Assembly (NCBI RefSeq): GCF_034190915.1
Contig: NW_026947485.1
Location: forward strand, 50,761,019 to 50,825,018
Source of the DNA: Cavia porcellus
Taxonomy: Eukaryota > Chordata > Mammalia > Rodentia > Caviidae
Reading direction: 5' to 3'
Length of the DNA stretch: 64,000 nucleotides
The notes beneath the pieces are model-generated. The model made no database searches. It saw nothing but the letters and a program-made list of their open reading frames with translations, and was not told the DNA's origin. Position numbers and translations under genes: made by a program. Positions 38,101 to 50,262 of the stretch are shown one piece after another. Numbering within the stretch: position 1 is the stretch's first letter; the number at the start of each line of letters is the position of its first letter.

Positions 38101-38885
38101 TAATTTTATCAGACAACTATGAAATAAACATTGTCCTTTATAAGAAATTTCTAGTCTTCATACACACCATGAATGTCACTGTCATTTTGCAGTGATCAAG
38201 AATCTACGAATGAATCATACTGAAAGCAGTAATAAATATAAAAGCAGTAAAACTAGAGCATGTTAATTTCTGCAAAGTGCTATGATTCCTGTAGCTAGGA
38301 AACATGGTAACTTTAGTCAAGTTTAAACTATGAACATTTATTTTATGGAAATGCTGTTACTAGCCATTAAAGCACTTCTTAATACCCTTCTCCCTTTTTA
38401 AGTATTTGAACTTCTTTGTGTCTGACCCCACCATTTTGCGGAAGAGCCTGAGCTACAATGGGACTCTGACTGTAATATCCCTTCCTAACTCCTGCCAATA
38501 CTTCTCAATGATGTGAATGTTGCTTCTCATGGAGACACACAGTTCACACAATAGCTTTCCTTTGATCCGTAGCTTCCCTTGGAATAGGAAAACATCGCCT
38601 GGAAGTGCTTTAATTGTTTCATTTTTACTTTCCAATCATGTGATAAAAGTTATGAATGGAAAAAAGATCCAAACCATTCCAAAAAAGAAAATTAAACAAC
38701 CACTTCAAAAACTTAACAAAAATAGGCCATACACTTCATAAAAAGTGGGACAGCTTTCACTGTTTGGCTTTTAGTCCCTGTTTCTAGCCTCTACTGTCAT
38801 TTATACATTGTGATGTTTATAGCAAACATTTTCCTGCAAAAACAAAACCACACTAATTGCATAATATCAGGTAGAAAGCAATTAC

Positions 38886-39077
38886 CTGCATGAAACGACC
38901 CTCTGATGTCCCAAGATTAGCAATGGTGAGGTCTCCTTTAACGAAGGTTGATATAGATGTTAGAAGCACCTGTTTGAATTGGCCCGAGAATAGATCAACA
39001 CGCTGTAAAGCTGTGGTAAACTCTGTTCGATACTCATCACTGCGTACTTCACAGCCTGATGAATTTCTCAGCAGTGT
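38886..39077 (-). CDS. MET: MET exon 3: Sema domain (residues 401-464)
   Basis: 192 bases, phase 0 at both ends, with acceptor TTCCAG and donor GTAAT. It translates from [11 protein letters not shown] to TSEGRFMQ without stops and continues the Sema propeller. Residues include the sequon N405-S-S and the conserved stretch [17 protein letters not shown]. Compared with the human sequence I know, substitutions are scattered (for example SGQFKQ for MGQFSE) and the length is unchanged. It is isolated between the two longest introns in the window, 21 kb upstream and 9.3 kb downstream. Confidence 0.98.
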
Positions 39078-39689
39078 CTGGAATAAAACATGACCAACAG
39101 AGTTAATGTGAGTTCAGATGTGAGCAATCTGGTAAGAAACTTTTCAGTGTATCTTTTTAGGGTTTGGCAAGGAATGGCCAGGACAACTGTAAGTTGTAGG
39201 ACAACTAGTAAGATAGCCCCAGAAAATAATAAATAGTTTTAGTGATAGAAATGACCCTCGTTTTCTAGGCACTGTGGAACAGGCATAGATTTTAAAAAAC
39301 TGGAGGCAAACATTGTTATCACACAATAGCTTTTATTTTACGGAAATATTGTTGCTGTTCAATATGTGTGCACACAAAGAAGGAACTTAGCAGGTGATAT
39401 TAAAAGAAAAACAAAGCCTTAAATATCTCAGCCTTTGACATAAAAGTAATGCTTTTAGCAGGCAAGGCCTATGAGATGAATTTCAGCTGGAATAACAAAT
39501 GCTGGAGTCGTATTTTAAATGTGTGCCCATGTGTATTCGCCACAGAAGTGGTGGGGAGTAGTGGTTAATAGGTAATTCATGGGCAGCAGAGAATACAACC
39601 AAGTGCCTACAACGAAACCTGGTCTCAAGGTTTCTGTAAATCGTACAGCCTTCCTGTAGGATTCATACGATCAGAAATTCACAAGATCT

Positions 39690-39790
39690 CTGTTTCATTT
39701 CCCTCATCTATAAAATGCGGTATACCAAAATGGTACCTATCTTACAAAATTACTACAAAGATTAAATGAACCGGTTTACATAAAACATTT
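39690..39790 (+). repeat. MIR-like fragment
   Basis: Reads TCATTTCCCTCATCTATAAA, then GATTAAATGAACCGGTTTAC, the 3' half of MIR in sense order. Confidence 0.6.
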
Positions 39791-39929
39791 TTAACCTGGC
39801 CTGTTGGGCTTCAAATCTTCAGGCCTCTACCTTAACTTCTCCAAGTCTCTGCCTATTAGTGAGCAGAACTTCTTTCAGCTTTCTAAATGTCAGGTGTCCC
39901 CTCCCCAACCACCCCGCATGAAGAGCTGT

Positions 39930-40265
39930 TTCCTCTGTCTGGAATGCTCATTTCCATTTCTGTTCACCTTGTTAATGCCTACCCCTCCTTCAGACCTTAG
40001 CTTGTCACCATTTCCTCAGGCCTGCCCCGATGCCAAGCACTTCTACTACAGATTTTCATGGTACCTTTTACTTCTGCACCACAGATAACATAGAATAGTT
40101 ATAGTCATTATTGCATCTTCACATTTGCTCATCAATTATAAAGTAATATGTAACTTCTGCATGGATCTGGGAAGCCAAGGAACATGTTTCTTCACCACTG
40201 AAATGCTAATTGCAAACTAAATACCAGACATAGAAGATAACCAATAAATGAGCAAATAAGCAAAT
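39930..40265 (+). repeat. L2-like fragment
   Basis: Shows the order typical of L2 3' ends: CTCTGTCTGGAATGCTCATT, CTACCCCTCCTTCAGACCTT, a long gap, then a worn tail CCAATAAATGAGCAAATAAG. Old and diverged. Confidence 0.65.
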
Positions 40266-42448
40266 CAATTACAGGTAGATGGACAATATGAGTGGAGATA
40301 TGAACCAAAAGTATTTAAGTTATTTTGGGGGTCAAAAGTGGGTGAAGCATTTATGGGAAGCAAATAAAGTGTTTAGCTCTTGACTCTCCCAATGAGAAAT
40401 GGGAATCGGTAAGCTGGGACAGACGATGGAGGCAGAAAGATGCAGTAAGGAAAATCGAGAAGAAAAAGTGAGCAAAAGTTCATTTTTACAAATCTATGTA
40501 GCTACAAATCCAGGAAAGAACAGCAAGTTAGCAGTTCTCTGTGCTTATCCTATAACAGGATCAAAAGACTGTCATAGTAGGTATTAAATTATCTTACTTT
40601 TTAATTTTACAAATAAAAATGTTTATCCTTCTGTATTGTGATCTTCATCCTTAAGGTCAACTGTTTATCAAATGGAATGCAAAGTTCTAACAACTTGACT
40701 TTTATGATTGAAAGTCACCTAGAATGCTCTAATTCCATATATCAATTACTCTTCACTTAAATAGCAAGAGATTATCAAACTGAGAGTCTCACAGATGCTA
40801 AACCAATGACTCTTGTAATTAGCAAACTGTTAGTAAAATAAAAAATTAGGAAAATTAATAAAATGTTAGTGCTAGATATTTATTTTGATGTACTAATGAA
40901 TGCTATTTCACTATTTAATTAGAAGCTTTTCTTCTATAAATTACTCTGAGTAGTAGTAGAAACCTGGGATGTACTTGGAACTAAATAGTAATTGCTTAGC
41001 TGATAATTAAGTTTCTATTGGTGATCAATCATCCATTTTGCACAGACAGCCAGAGCCAAGGGAAGCTTACTTAAAGGATCAAAGACTAATTTTAAATCTG
41101 AAGGGCCTTGATGTGCAGTATTACAGAGATGGCTATTTTTCAGGGCCAGTGTTTAGTGGCTGTTTTGTTCCCTCACTTGCTAGTGCTTACTCTGTTCTTT
41201 TAGGTCTTGGTTTTATCCTGGGAACTTTGAAGCCTCAGACTTGCCTTGGGATACAATACAGTGCTACCTGAAAGACACTAGATTCCCTGGGATACGAAAA
41301 CAATTTTCTGTGTGTAGAGTGATCTTTGATCAAAAACCACTGGCAACCTCTTATCAAAAAGAGGCAGCAGCTGGTTTACCACCTTTTATACTTTGTGCCC
41401 TGTAGCAGGCCTTGAATACAGTAGGTACTTAACAACGCTTGCTGAAAAGCTACTGCATGTGCAAAGCCATCAGAAACCCAAGACCCCTCCATCTTGTTGT
41501 GTGGTCTTCTCTGCTGAATGGGGCAGGCAGGGGGATGGAGGGGAGAGTGCCTCTAAGTGTTCCTCTGTGTCTGCCAACCTGCAGGAATCCTTTAAATGGT
41601 GAGAAAGCAATACAAACAGGGTTTTAGCCTCAGTGCACCTGCTTCCACACACAGAAGTCATACATGCAGGGCTCTGCATCTGAGATAGCATAATATTTAC
41701 ACTGTACACTTTACAGCTTTTTCTTCAGGAAATAGAGAGGTTCCTAAATAGTACCTCTTCAAGGACTAGTTGGGTTGAGGTATGTCTCTTTTGCCCTTCT
41801 TCTTCCAAATTTCCAGACCTTCATCTTGAAAAATGATATTTGGAACTAAAAAGCAAGTAACATATCAGGTTCAAATGTCATTCAAATTTCATAAGCAGGG
41901 GATCCCACAGCAGACATTTGTAGGAGGGCCATGTGGGAACACTGGCTTCCAGGAAAAAGGAACATTCCAGCATTTGCTACAGGAAAGGGGTTTCTCCTTG
42001 TCTTTTTCTGCTGAAAATTCTGATCAACTCAGCGACAGGGTCAAGGGGCAGGAATTGGCTTACAGCACTGCATGTTGTTTTTGAGTGTTGGCGTAGAACT
42101 TCAAAAGGGAATTCTGCAAAGTAAAGCAGTGTGCAAATAAAAAGTCTGATCTTTTGTGTCTCGTAAAGGCACAAAGCAGAAGTATCTGCTGCTCCTTTTT
42201 GCAGGGAAAATGGGATGGCTCCGTTTCAGCACCCTGCCACCATTCCTAAGGCCCAGCTGGAAGAACCAATCCCTTGTTGCCAGGGGCCTCTCTGTTACTT
42301 GTGCTTCCTTCAGAGTCATTGTGCCTCGAGTTGCAACTAAGTGGAGTGAGCAGAAAGCAGTTCTGAAAGGTAAGAGCCGCTCTGCAAGTACAGAGAAGGT
42401 TTGCACCAGCAGCAGGAGGGAGCCTGAATGATTCTGCCCCTACTGTAA

Positions 42449-42562
42449 CAAAGGGAGGAAAAACCAAGGAAGGAAGGAAGGAAGGAACAGAGGGTGGAAA
42501 AGAGGGAGGACTGGAGGGATGGAGGGAGGGAGTGAGGGAGAGAAGGATGGAGAGAGGAAGCA
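42449..42562. repeat. Purine-rich GGAA/GGGA low-complexity tract
   Basis: About 110 bases almost free of pyrimidines on the plus strand, beginning with GGAAG repeats and continuing as GGGAGGGAGTGAGGGAGAGA. Such tracts can adopt triplex or quadruplex-like forms. Confidence 0.9.
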
Positions 42563-42680
42563 AATCAGTTTTTACTCTGCACCCACAATGTGTCAGGCGC
42601 TGAGTTGGGCATTTTCACATCCATGATTCAAAGCAACCTCGGGAGGATTTTATTACAGGGCAGTCAAGGGTCCAGTTCAC
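42560..42680 (-). repeat. MIR-like ancient SINE
   Basis: Antisense MIR text: CACAATGTGTCAGGCGCTGA, then CACATCCATGATTCAAAGCA and a worn CTCGGGAGG. Confidence 0.6.
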
Positions 42681-42812
42681 CCTGGAACTGACATCAGCGC
42701 TCTCTGATTCTCAAGGTCATTAACTTTTGTTACTATTTACTATTCTGGACAATGTTCTAAGATTGTCCAACTTTAAAAATAGAAAAGGCCTTGAAGATTG
42801 TCTTATACTAGT

Positions 42813-42890
42813 GATGAGTGGTGTAGCTCAGTGGTAGAATGCTTGCCTAGTATACCCAGGTCTCTGAGTTCAACTCCCAGCACTGCTAAG
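42813..42890 (+). mobile_element. ID-type SINE
   Basis: Reads GTGGTGTAGCTCAGTGGTAG, AATGCTTGCCTAG, then GAGTTCAACTCCCAGCACTG and an A-rich CAAAAAC tail. This is the general rodent ID form, with GGTAGAA instead of GGCATAAG, so it is an older or different subfamily from the copy at 43125. Confidence 0.85.
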
Positions 42891-42944
42891 AAACAAAAAC
42901 AACAATAAAACCACTATCACCTCACCCAGATTCTTTAAGAGGTA

Positions 42945-43010
42945 GAGGATTGAAAGTTTGGGTCCAGTTTAGGTAATTTGGTGAGACCCTGTCTCAAAAT
43001 AAAATATAAA
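42945..43010 (+). mobile_element. B1 3' end fragment
   Basis: TTGGTGAGACCCTGTCTCAA followed by an A-rich tail is the end of a B1/7SL unit; the front is worn away. Confidence 0.6.
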
Positions 43011-43124
43011 AAACCTTTCCCCACCTCAGCTTCTTGACAATGTAAGCAGTTTTGAAACATTCTCAAGGCTCTTCTTAGCTCAAAATAATGTTGAATAACC
43101 TTCACATAGCAGATTATAGTTTTC

Positions 43125-43220
43125 TTTTTCTTTTCCTTTTTTATAGGTACCAGGGATCGAACTCACAACCGCCTGCTTGTAAGGCAGGTTCTTATGCCGC
43201 TGAGCTGAATCCCCGGCCCC
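43125..43220 (-). mobile_element. ID-like tRNA-derived SINE with 10-bp target duplication
   Basis: The minus strand begins GGGGCCGGGGATTCAGCTCA, keeps GGCATAAG, the CCTGC/GCAGG hairpin and the GAGTTCGATCCC B box, and ends in TATAAAAAAGG. The duplication TATAGTTTTC is at 43115-43124 and 43221-43230. Confidence 0.93.
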
Positions 43221-43224
43221 TATA

Positions 43225-43410
43225 GTTTTCAAAGTACACGATCACATTTGATCTTCTTGACAAGTCTATGATTTGGGTGTTAGGATCATGGTAATTCTGG
43301 AGATGAAGAAACTGAGGTTCAGAGTGGTTAGTATTAAAGCTTGAACCCCAGCTCTGAGGCAAACTCACATTCTGGGAATGGCATAGGAATCTGAGGGAAA
43401 GGAATGATAA
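43225..43410 (-). repeat. MIR-like ancient SINE
   Basis: Text GATGAAGAAACTGAGGTTCA, then AGCTTGAACCCCAGCTCTGA is the antisense MIR core. It abuts the SINE at 43125. Confidence 0.65.
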
Positions 43411-43434
43411 AGTCTTTGGGACAAGACTAGCTCT

Positions 43435-43520
43435 ATCCCTGCAAGGCTGTGATGAGCTCCATGACCTTAGGCAGGTCACTTGCTTTCTCTGGGTCCCAGT
43501 TTTACATTACTGATTTAACA
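43435..43520 (+). repeat. MIR-like fragment, sense
   Basis: CATGACCTTAGGCAGGTCAC then TTTCTCTGGGTCCCAGTTTT is the MIR core on the plus strand, opposite in direction to the MIR-like pieces on either side. Confidence 0.6.
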
Positions 43521-43524
43521 AACT

Positions 43525-43700
43525 GATTTGCTCCTAGTGTGTGTGATGTGTCAGACACAGTTGTAAGCACTTCACAACTATTAATTCACTTAATCGCATA
43601 ACAAGAAACCCAAAACAAGGCACTGAGTGGACCACATGACTGTGGTACAGGGTCACAAATAAATCCAGGCAATTAGGCCCCAGAGTCCCCTACCACACTA
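43525..43700 (-). repeat. MIR-like fragment
   Basis: GTGTCAGACACAGTTGTAAG, then CTATTAATTCACTTAATCGC and, after a gap, CCAGGCAATTAGGCCCCAGA follow the antisense MIR order. Confidence 0.5.
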
Positions 43701-44111
43701 GGTCACACATTCCTTATCTGTAAAGAGAGGTGCTGAGCAAACTGATCTCAAAGTCCTCTTCCAATTCTGTACACCGCTTCCCAATGCTTCTCCTTTGGAG
43801 TCACCAAAGGCAAGTCATTGCTTGCGAGGTTCAGGTTATCAAATGTGTAAACACTGTGCTCCAGTCACTGTGGGCTGCTCCAAGGTCTAAGTAGATTTCG
43901 CATTCTGTTTTTTTTTTTTTTTTTTTAGTATGAGCTCTTCCATGTCTAGCCTCTTCTAATCAATGATTTTTTAAAACAAAAATCTTGATAACTGGCTTCT
44001 TTAACTCAATCTTACATATGATCATAGAGTTAATAATTATTTTGCAACTTGTAAGTCATGATGCAATATTCTAATTAATTTTGTCTTTATCTCTCCATGA
44101 ATATTTGCTAG

Positions 44112-44312
44112 CCTTTTATTTTTTCTTTTCCATACTGAGGATTGAACCCAAGTCCTTCATCCTGAGTTACATTTTGAGCCCATTTTTTTTTTTTTTTTAT
44201 TTTGAGTCAGTTTCATTATGTCATTGAATTGCCTAGGTTGGGCTCAAACTTTGGATCTTCCTGGCTCAGCTTCCCAGAGTGTTGGTGACAGGTATGTGCC
44301 ACCACATTGGCT
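44112..44312 (-). mobile_element. Fused B1 + ID SINE (B4-like)
   Basis: The minus strand reads a B1 monomer (complement of GTGCCACCACATTGGCTCC through TTTTGAGTCAG), an A-run, then a worn ID unit (complement of ACTGAGGATTGAACCC). Same arrangement as at 12686-12854. Confidence 0.7.
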
Positions 44313-45479
44313 CCAATATTTTTTGTCTGACTCAGACAAACAGCTTTTTTTTTTTTGAAAAAAAAAAAAAAATTAAAGTGCTATATACCAATATATTTGA
44401 TTCAAAATGTTTCCACTAATTAAGTCTATGATGTATGCAGTGAATATGTAATTACATTTAATTCAGTATAATTAAGAATGTGATATATTTAAAATAGTGA
44501 TTCTTCTAATTGATCTATAGGAAAGACTTAGCTCATCAGTAGATAATTTAAATCAGTCTTGCAGATACACTTTTCAGAAATGTGCTATCTTGTAAACTTA
44601 GTGCCAGGTCACCCAGATCAAGTCTCTTCCCATATAGCCATGATTAAATTACCAGAAGCATTTTAATACAAACTTTATTCATAATCATACTTCATAGAAA
44701 TCTAGATACATCTGGTATCTGGGATGCACATGGTACATATGGAGGCTCACATTGAACAGTGTTCATCTCAACTTCCTGGGGGTTCATGTTTCTAAATAGA
44801 AACTCCCTCTTAGCCTAGAGCTTATCATACAGTTGACTAAAACTCAACTGTCCTAATTTCAGCAGTTTTACTTTGTTTCCTTATGTGGAATCTCTTCTCA
44901 TAGTTATTAGGGAGCACTGAGAAGAGAACAGTGTGAAGCTGACTGCTAGCAGTGGCCTAGGGCACTAAAGGTCATGTCTGGCTATGTTCTTGCAGGTAGA
45001 CTTTACCTCCTCTCAGCCTGCCTGAACACCATGACTGTCAGCCTGGAAGCCTGGATTCTCTATATGATGTAGAAGAGTTAGCTCTCATGAAAAGCAGGCC
45101 ATTTTCCTCAGGATCTTTACTGCAAAATGTGGGGTGAGATCCAGCCCTATGAATCTGACGGCACTGTTTTGTGCTATGAAGCGGATTAGTGAACTCTGTG
45201 TGGTCTGAAATGAAGAGAAAGAGCTCAAGGAGTGGCCCTGCCTTTGCCAGATATGCAAAGTCATAACCCTTGTATCTCTAAGACTCAACTTCCCATTTAA
45301 GAGTAGAAAGTAGAAAACATACACCTATATAATAGAATTGTTTTGAGGCTTAAGTTGAATGAATTCAGTTCCAGGAACAAATTAAATGGTCACTTCATTC
45401 ATGTACTCATTCAAAAATAAATTTTATGGAGACTCATGTTGAACAATGTTCATCTCAACTTCACATCGGCACTGAACAT

Positions 45480-45875
45480 CAGAATGTGACTGAAATGGGC
45501 TTCTTGATTATTAATTAAGGATCATGAAACGAACTAACCTGGATGTGTATGGGGCCTAAGTCCGAACACTGTTGACTACTGTCCTTATTAGAAGAGAGGA
45601 TACATGGAGACATATGCGTCTCATGTCCTCATGCCCACATGAGGATGGAGATGGGAATGATGCTGCTGTTATCTAAGGATATGGTCTGGATACCAGAAGT
45701 GCAAGGAGTCTTTCTTGGAGTCTCTGGAGGAAGCAGGGCCAGCTGACACCTTGCTTTTGGATCTCAGGCTTCCAGAACTTTGTGAGAATAAAAAACTAAT
45801 GTTTTAAGCCACTAAATTTTCGTAATGTGCTATGATTGTTCTGCGAGATGAATACAGACTCATATCACGTGACAG
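45480..45875 (+). mobile_element. MLT1-type MaLR LTR
   Basis: Recognisable MLT1 order: GTCCTTATTAGAAGAGAGGA, GAAGCAGGGCCAGCTGACAC, CTTTTGGATCTCAGGCTTCC, AGAACTTTGTGAGAATAAAA and TTTTAAGCCACTAAATTTTC. It is old, with no internal region. Both borders are approximate. Confidence 0.75.
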
Positions 45876-46156
45876 ACTGTGGTAGGTGCTAGAAAGAAAT
45901 GGTCACAAGCAAACAAACAAAAAAGTAAATTCCTGCTCTTGCTACTTAACAGTTAGGTTACTTTTATTACTGTTGTTGGTCTAATGACTCTACATAATGT
46001 CTTTAAGAACAAGGTCCAAATTTCTGAGTACACAGATAACACACTTCAGTTCCTTCATCTGTAAAACAGAAACACCTATACCTGTGGAACACAATTACAG
46101 CTGCTAAGTAAGGTCATCTATGTTCTCCATAAAATGTGTGGACCTATCATCTACTA

Positions 46157-46228
46157 TTCTTTTCCTTTTTCCCTCCCCCTCCCTCCCTCCCTCCCTCTCT
46201 ACTTCCTTCCTTTTTTTCTTTCTTCTTT
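46157..46228. repeat. Pyrimidine-rich CCCT/CTTT low-complexity tract
   Basis: About 70 bases almost purely C and T on the plus strand, including five CCCT/CCTC units. It runs into the tail of the ID-type SINE at 46229 and may be that SINE's decayed A-rich tail, expanded on the complementary strand. Confidence 0.85.
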
Positions 46229-46306
46229 CCTTCTTATGCTGGGGGTTGAACCTAGGGACTTGCTCATGTGAAGCATGTGCTCTAACACTTCACTGCATTT
46301 GAAAAC
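46229..46306 (-). mobile_element. ID-type SINE fragment
   Basis: Plus-strand TGCTGGGGGTTGAACCTAGG, then GAAGCATGTGCTCTAACACT, is the complement of a general ID unit. The GGCATAAG feature is absent. Confidence 0.7.
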
Positions 46307-48187
46307 CTATTTTTCATTATTCTTGAAAGCAGGGGTTGGCACATTTAAAATTAAAAAAACATATTATTAGTACCTGTTTGCAGATAATGATCACATTCCT
46401 CATGAGGAGCTGGTTCTTGTATATAACACATCTTAATTCTTTTTTCCCCCTCCCTCCATCTGGCCTTTTCTAAAGATACATGGTATATTAATCTTGGAAG
46501 GCCACTGGTCTCCAAAGCATATTTTGGTTTGTCTCTTGTGTTTAACATTCTGATTGGCTTGAACCAGTGGTATATGCATGACTGCCCCTTCGGTGGGGGG
46601 GACAGAACAGTTACGGATGGGATACTCATGCGTGCGTGGTCCCATCCTAAACATGTTAACCCTTTAACAATGTAGCACATGTAAAAAGCCTATATTTTAC
46701 CCAGCCTACCAAATCTACCTATGGGTCATCTTGAAGGTGCAACAGAGGAAGGTGAGAGACTGACACACAAAATATCTCATAATGCAAAGTTCAAAGAAAC
46801 AAACTGAGAGATCAGTTCTGCAGTAAATTCTATGAAAGGAAGAGAAGGGTAAAAGCAATGTGAGCTTCCATAGCTGGAGAAGCCACACAGCAGGGCTAGA
46901 AATTGAGCCAGGTCTTTAGAGAAGCTGGATTAGTGACGAGGGAAGAGAAAAACACTTGGAGCAGAGTACATTGTATGTGTGTATAGGTTTACATACACAT
47001 GTGTGCAGATACACTTACACATAAATATATAATCACTCTCTTCTCAAGGTAACACAGGGATTTCAAGACTCAGGATCCCCACATGATATGGAATTTGAAG
47101 TGTTAAAACTTTTGCTTCTTTATCATCATTTCCTAAGGTGAATCAGACTTAAAACAGATCAAGCCCATGTGGTTTCGGTTAGCAGGCTTCCTACTGCACT
47201 TCAATCACAGCCAGGAGTGACAGTGATTCATAAAGAAAATTGTTCCAAGTGAGGCAGATTTTGATGCTGCGTGCAAAAAAGTTTTCTGCCTTTATTTACT
47301 TAACAGAAACCAAAATTTACTGGACTTACTCATAGAAATGTAAGTAGTTCTTCCCGAAGATGGTAAGAGATGTGATCTTTTTATGTGTGTCATACTGTCA
47401 CATTCAGTAGGATCAAGCTGATGAGTATCTTTAGGAGAGGGAGAGAAGGGTGAAAGACAGGCGAAGCAAGAGTCCTTCTCTTGTATGTGTTCCGATATAC
47501 TGTGTAAGCCATGACTATATTTTACCTGGCCATTAATGCAACTGCCATTTAGTGCTCCCTTCTTTCCATCCTACATCTGGAGATTCTTGTTCTTCATTCT
47601 CCCCTCCTTTCTGACCACGACTGCGTATCAGGAGGCTTTACCTTTGGGCAAGGTGTTCAAGGCCAAGGCCCTGAGTTCTGTACCCATTCCTCGCTTTGCC
47701 TCACTACACGTAGACTAAGCTCAGGAAAGCTGTGTACTGGGCATGCCCTTGAGTGTCACTGTAAGTACAATCCTGAAGCTGTTAAAGGTAAGGATATTTG
47801 CTCTTAACTTCCTTCCTTAACCTGCATGCCATTTTCAACTTGAAACCACAGATTGGTATCCAGTAGTGACAGTCTGTGGGTTCCAAATGCAAACTTCAAG
47901 GGAGGTCATCTCTGCTGGTACTACTGCTTGAGCAAGTCTGAAAGAAAGAGTTATTGTCTAAAGTTGCTCTCATGGTCAGTACCACCCTCTCAAAGGGTGG
48001 GCTCTATGAAAAAGTTTGAGAAAGCCCTAAGGATCAGAGAGGTGTTCCTTCTAATGGCTTTAATTCTGTTTTCCCAAATTCAGCCTGGAATTCCTGTCTA
48101 CTTACCTACACTTTTTTCTTGTCCTTTCATATTTCTACTTCTTTGTTCTTTGATCCATCTTTGTTCCAAAGTGGTGGTGGATGGAAA

Positions 48188-48216
48188 ACGGTGTGTGTTT
48201 GTGTGTGTGTATATAT
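48188..48216. repeat. Short (GT)n/(AT)n repeat
   Basis: GTGTGTGTTTGTGTGTGTGT followed by ATATATA; short and interrupted. Confidence 0.7.
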
Positions 48217-50166
48217 AAGGAAGAGGCCTAGATCATAGCGAATGGAACTTCCTAGTTTTTAATTCAGTGTAAATGTAGGTGTTGGAAAATATCAATTCTA
48301 GAAATTAGTTTTCAGAGTTTGAGGGAGCAAATGGAAAACTGTTTAAACTATTATTTTTGCTAATCAGCATTCTAGCATGCTATTTGAAATATGAGGCTTC
48401 GTTGTAATTATTTACTCATTTGATGGACATACATTTTGTTGAAGCTAACATGTTATATACTGTGGATCTGGCGCTACAATCCCTGGTCTGTATGTTTAAC
48501 AGGTTACCAATGGGAGTGGTGCACATATTTCTACAGATCTATGACTGTGGTATGGGAAGAGAGCATAAAATGTCCCACGTGGACTCAGCAAAATCCAGAA
48601 TATGAGGGTGAGGGAGAAGGGATGAGGGAGAAGCTAGAGAATTCGGGAGAAAGTGTGAATCAGGTTCTAGAATCAGGGCTGTGAAGGAGACTGACGATTC
48701 TCGAGCCACAAAAGTGACGGGATGAGGGTGGGGCAGATGGCAGTAGGGTCCTTGAGTCACTTTGTCCTTGCTGACAGAAGAAACATTTGCACACATCTCT
48801 CCCTGGATTTTGTTCAGTGAGAAAATCTGCTTCAGTGATAACTTGGCATTGGCATGGTGCATGTGTTATACCCAAGAAATGGGACACTACAAATCAGGGG
48901 CTTTAAGACTCCCAGAGTTAAACAGTTAGCAGCATACCACGGGTGTGAGGGAGCACAGGGAGCAGCACGCCAAAGTGAGAAAGACCTTAAAGGCCACACA
49001 AAGGAATGTGGGTTTTATCCCCAGAGAGTCCTCAAACTGCTTTATGAAATGAAGTTCTACAAATAGGTTTGCTTTCAAGAAAGCTCAGTTATTCACTCTA
49101 GCATCACTTTGGAGAAAAGGAGACTGGGTGGAGAGAAGGGAAGAACCAGGGTGATTTAATATTACCTTCTTGCCATCATTTTTAATGCATTATAAAACCA
49201 CAAGCCCTGTCAGGAATAATGATATCCAATTTTCTGTTTCTGCTTTGCATTAATGTAGAAGGAGAGAAAAAGTGAAGATTTTTTAAACTTGGAATTTTCA
49301 GTGAATGAAACCCAGTTTTATTCTGAAGAAGGAATAACATAGAATTAGGCTGTACTAAGGAAGAATGCTGAGACAAACTGATTTCTTGGAAAGATTAAAC
49401 TTCTAGATTAAATAGGTATAGCTGGTTGCACCCACATCAGCAACTAGATAAGGTGCTTGGGAAAGTCTTAACTGGGGCTGGCCTACAGAATGTCAACACG
49501 GGTTAATGAATGAGAAAGGTTGTGTAAACTATTACTTAATCCCAATTGAGGGTTTCCTGAGCCACTGGAGAACTGGGCTGGGACTGATAGACAAGAGTAA
49601 AGTTAGAAGGAAACAGGGCGTTAAACAAACAATAGTTCAATGTAATTTGCAATTCACCCATAATTCAGAGTGTAAAATGAAAACCTGGCTAATAGCAAGA
49701 AAGGTAAAATGAAGCTACGTTATCACTGTTAAAATAATTGCCTGATCATTGCGGGAACAAAGATTTTATTATATACTGGCAGAAAAAAATATATAAAAAT
49801 CTACTGTTTCTTAACTAGTTCTTGAATGTCCAATATGAAGATCATTAAATAGAGCTCTGGGATTTTTAACAGCTGGTTCCAAGGGCTAAGAGAATGCAAG
49901 GAACAGTTTAACACTGATAGAAGCTTTATTTACAAAAATTTAGGTGTTCTTTTCCAAAGAGTAAATAATCCTTCTCTTTTTGTGAATTCATCTGAATTAA
50001 ACTGGATTGTTATCTTAAGGGTCATATGACACCTCATAGCAAGATGTTTATGCCTTGATTATGCTAGGCCCCATGGTAATTTGGAGGTTTTTGCTAGTTT
50101 GTTTTAAATGAACTTTATTTTTTTAGGTGTAGTGAAGTCCTGATAATACATTTGTTTCTATGATTT

Positions 50167-50262
50167 CTTTCTTTCTTTTTTTTTTGTGGTACCAGAGATC
50201 GAACTCACGACCTCACACTTGCTAGGCAGGTGCTTATGCCACTGAGCTAAATCCCTAGCCCT
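50167..50262 (-). mobile_element. ID-like tRNA-derived SINE
   Basis: The minus strand shows AGGGCTAGGGATTTAGCTCA, GGCATAAG, an anticodon region CCTGCCTAGCAAGTG, GAGTTCGATCTC and GTACCACAAAA. The anticodon arm differs from the copy at 10449. The flanks TTTCTATGATTT and TTTCTAGGATTT are a near-exact duplication. Confidence 0.9.

Larger units (their letters stand above)
29563..38885 (-). other. MET: Intron 3 of MET
   Basis: 9.3 kb. It holds a MIR-like element near 31826-32045, an antisense L1 fragment with a nested SINE (33100-33830), and a B1 element (34995-35132). L2-like text is weak near 37070-37140. The blocks 29563-31800 and 35140-38885 are otherwise unassigned. Confidence 0.85.

Noticed and set aside
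47853..48218. 121-codon plus-strand open frame
   Set aside because: Hydrophobic end comes from T-rich sequence running into a GT repeat; no domain and no flanking gene structure.
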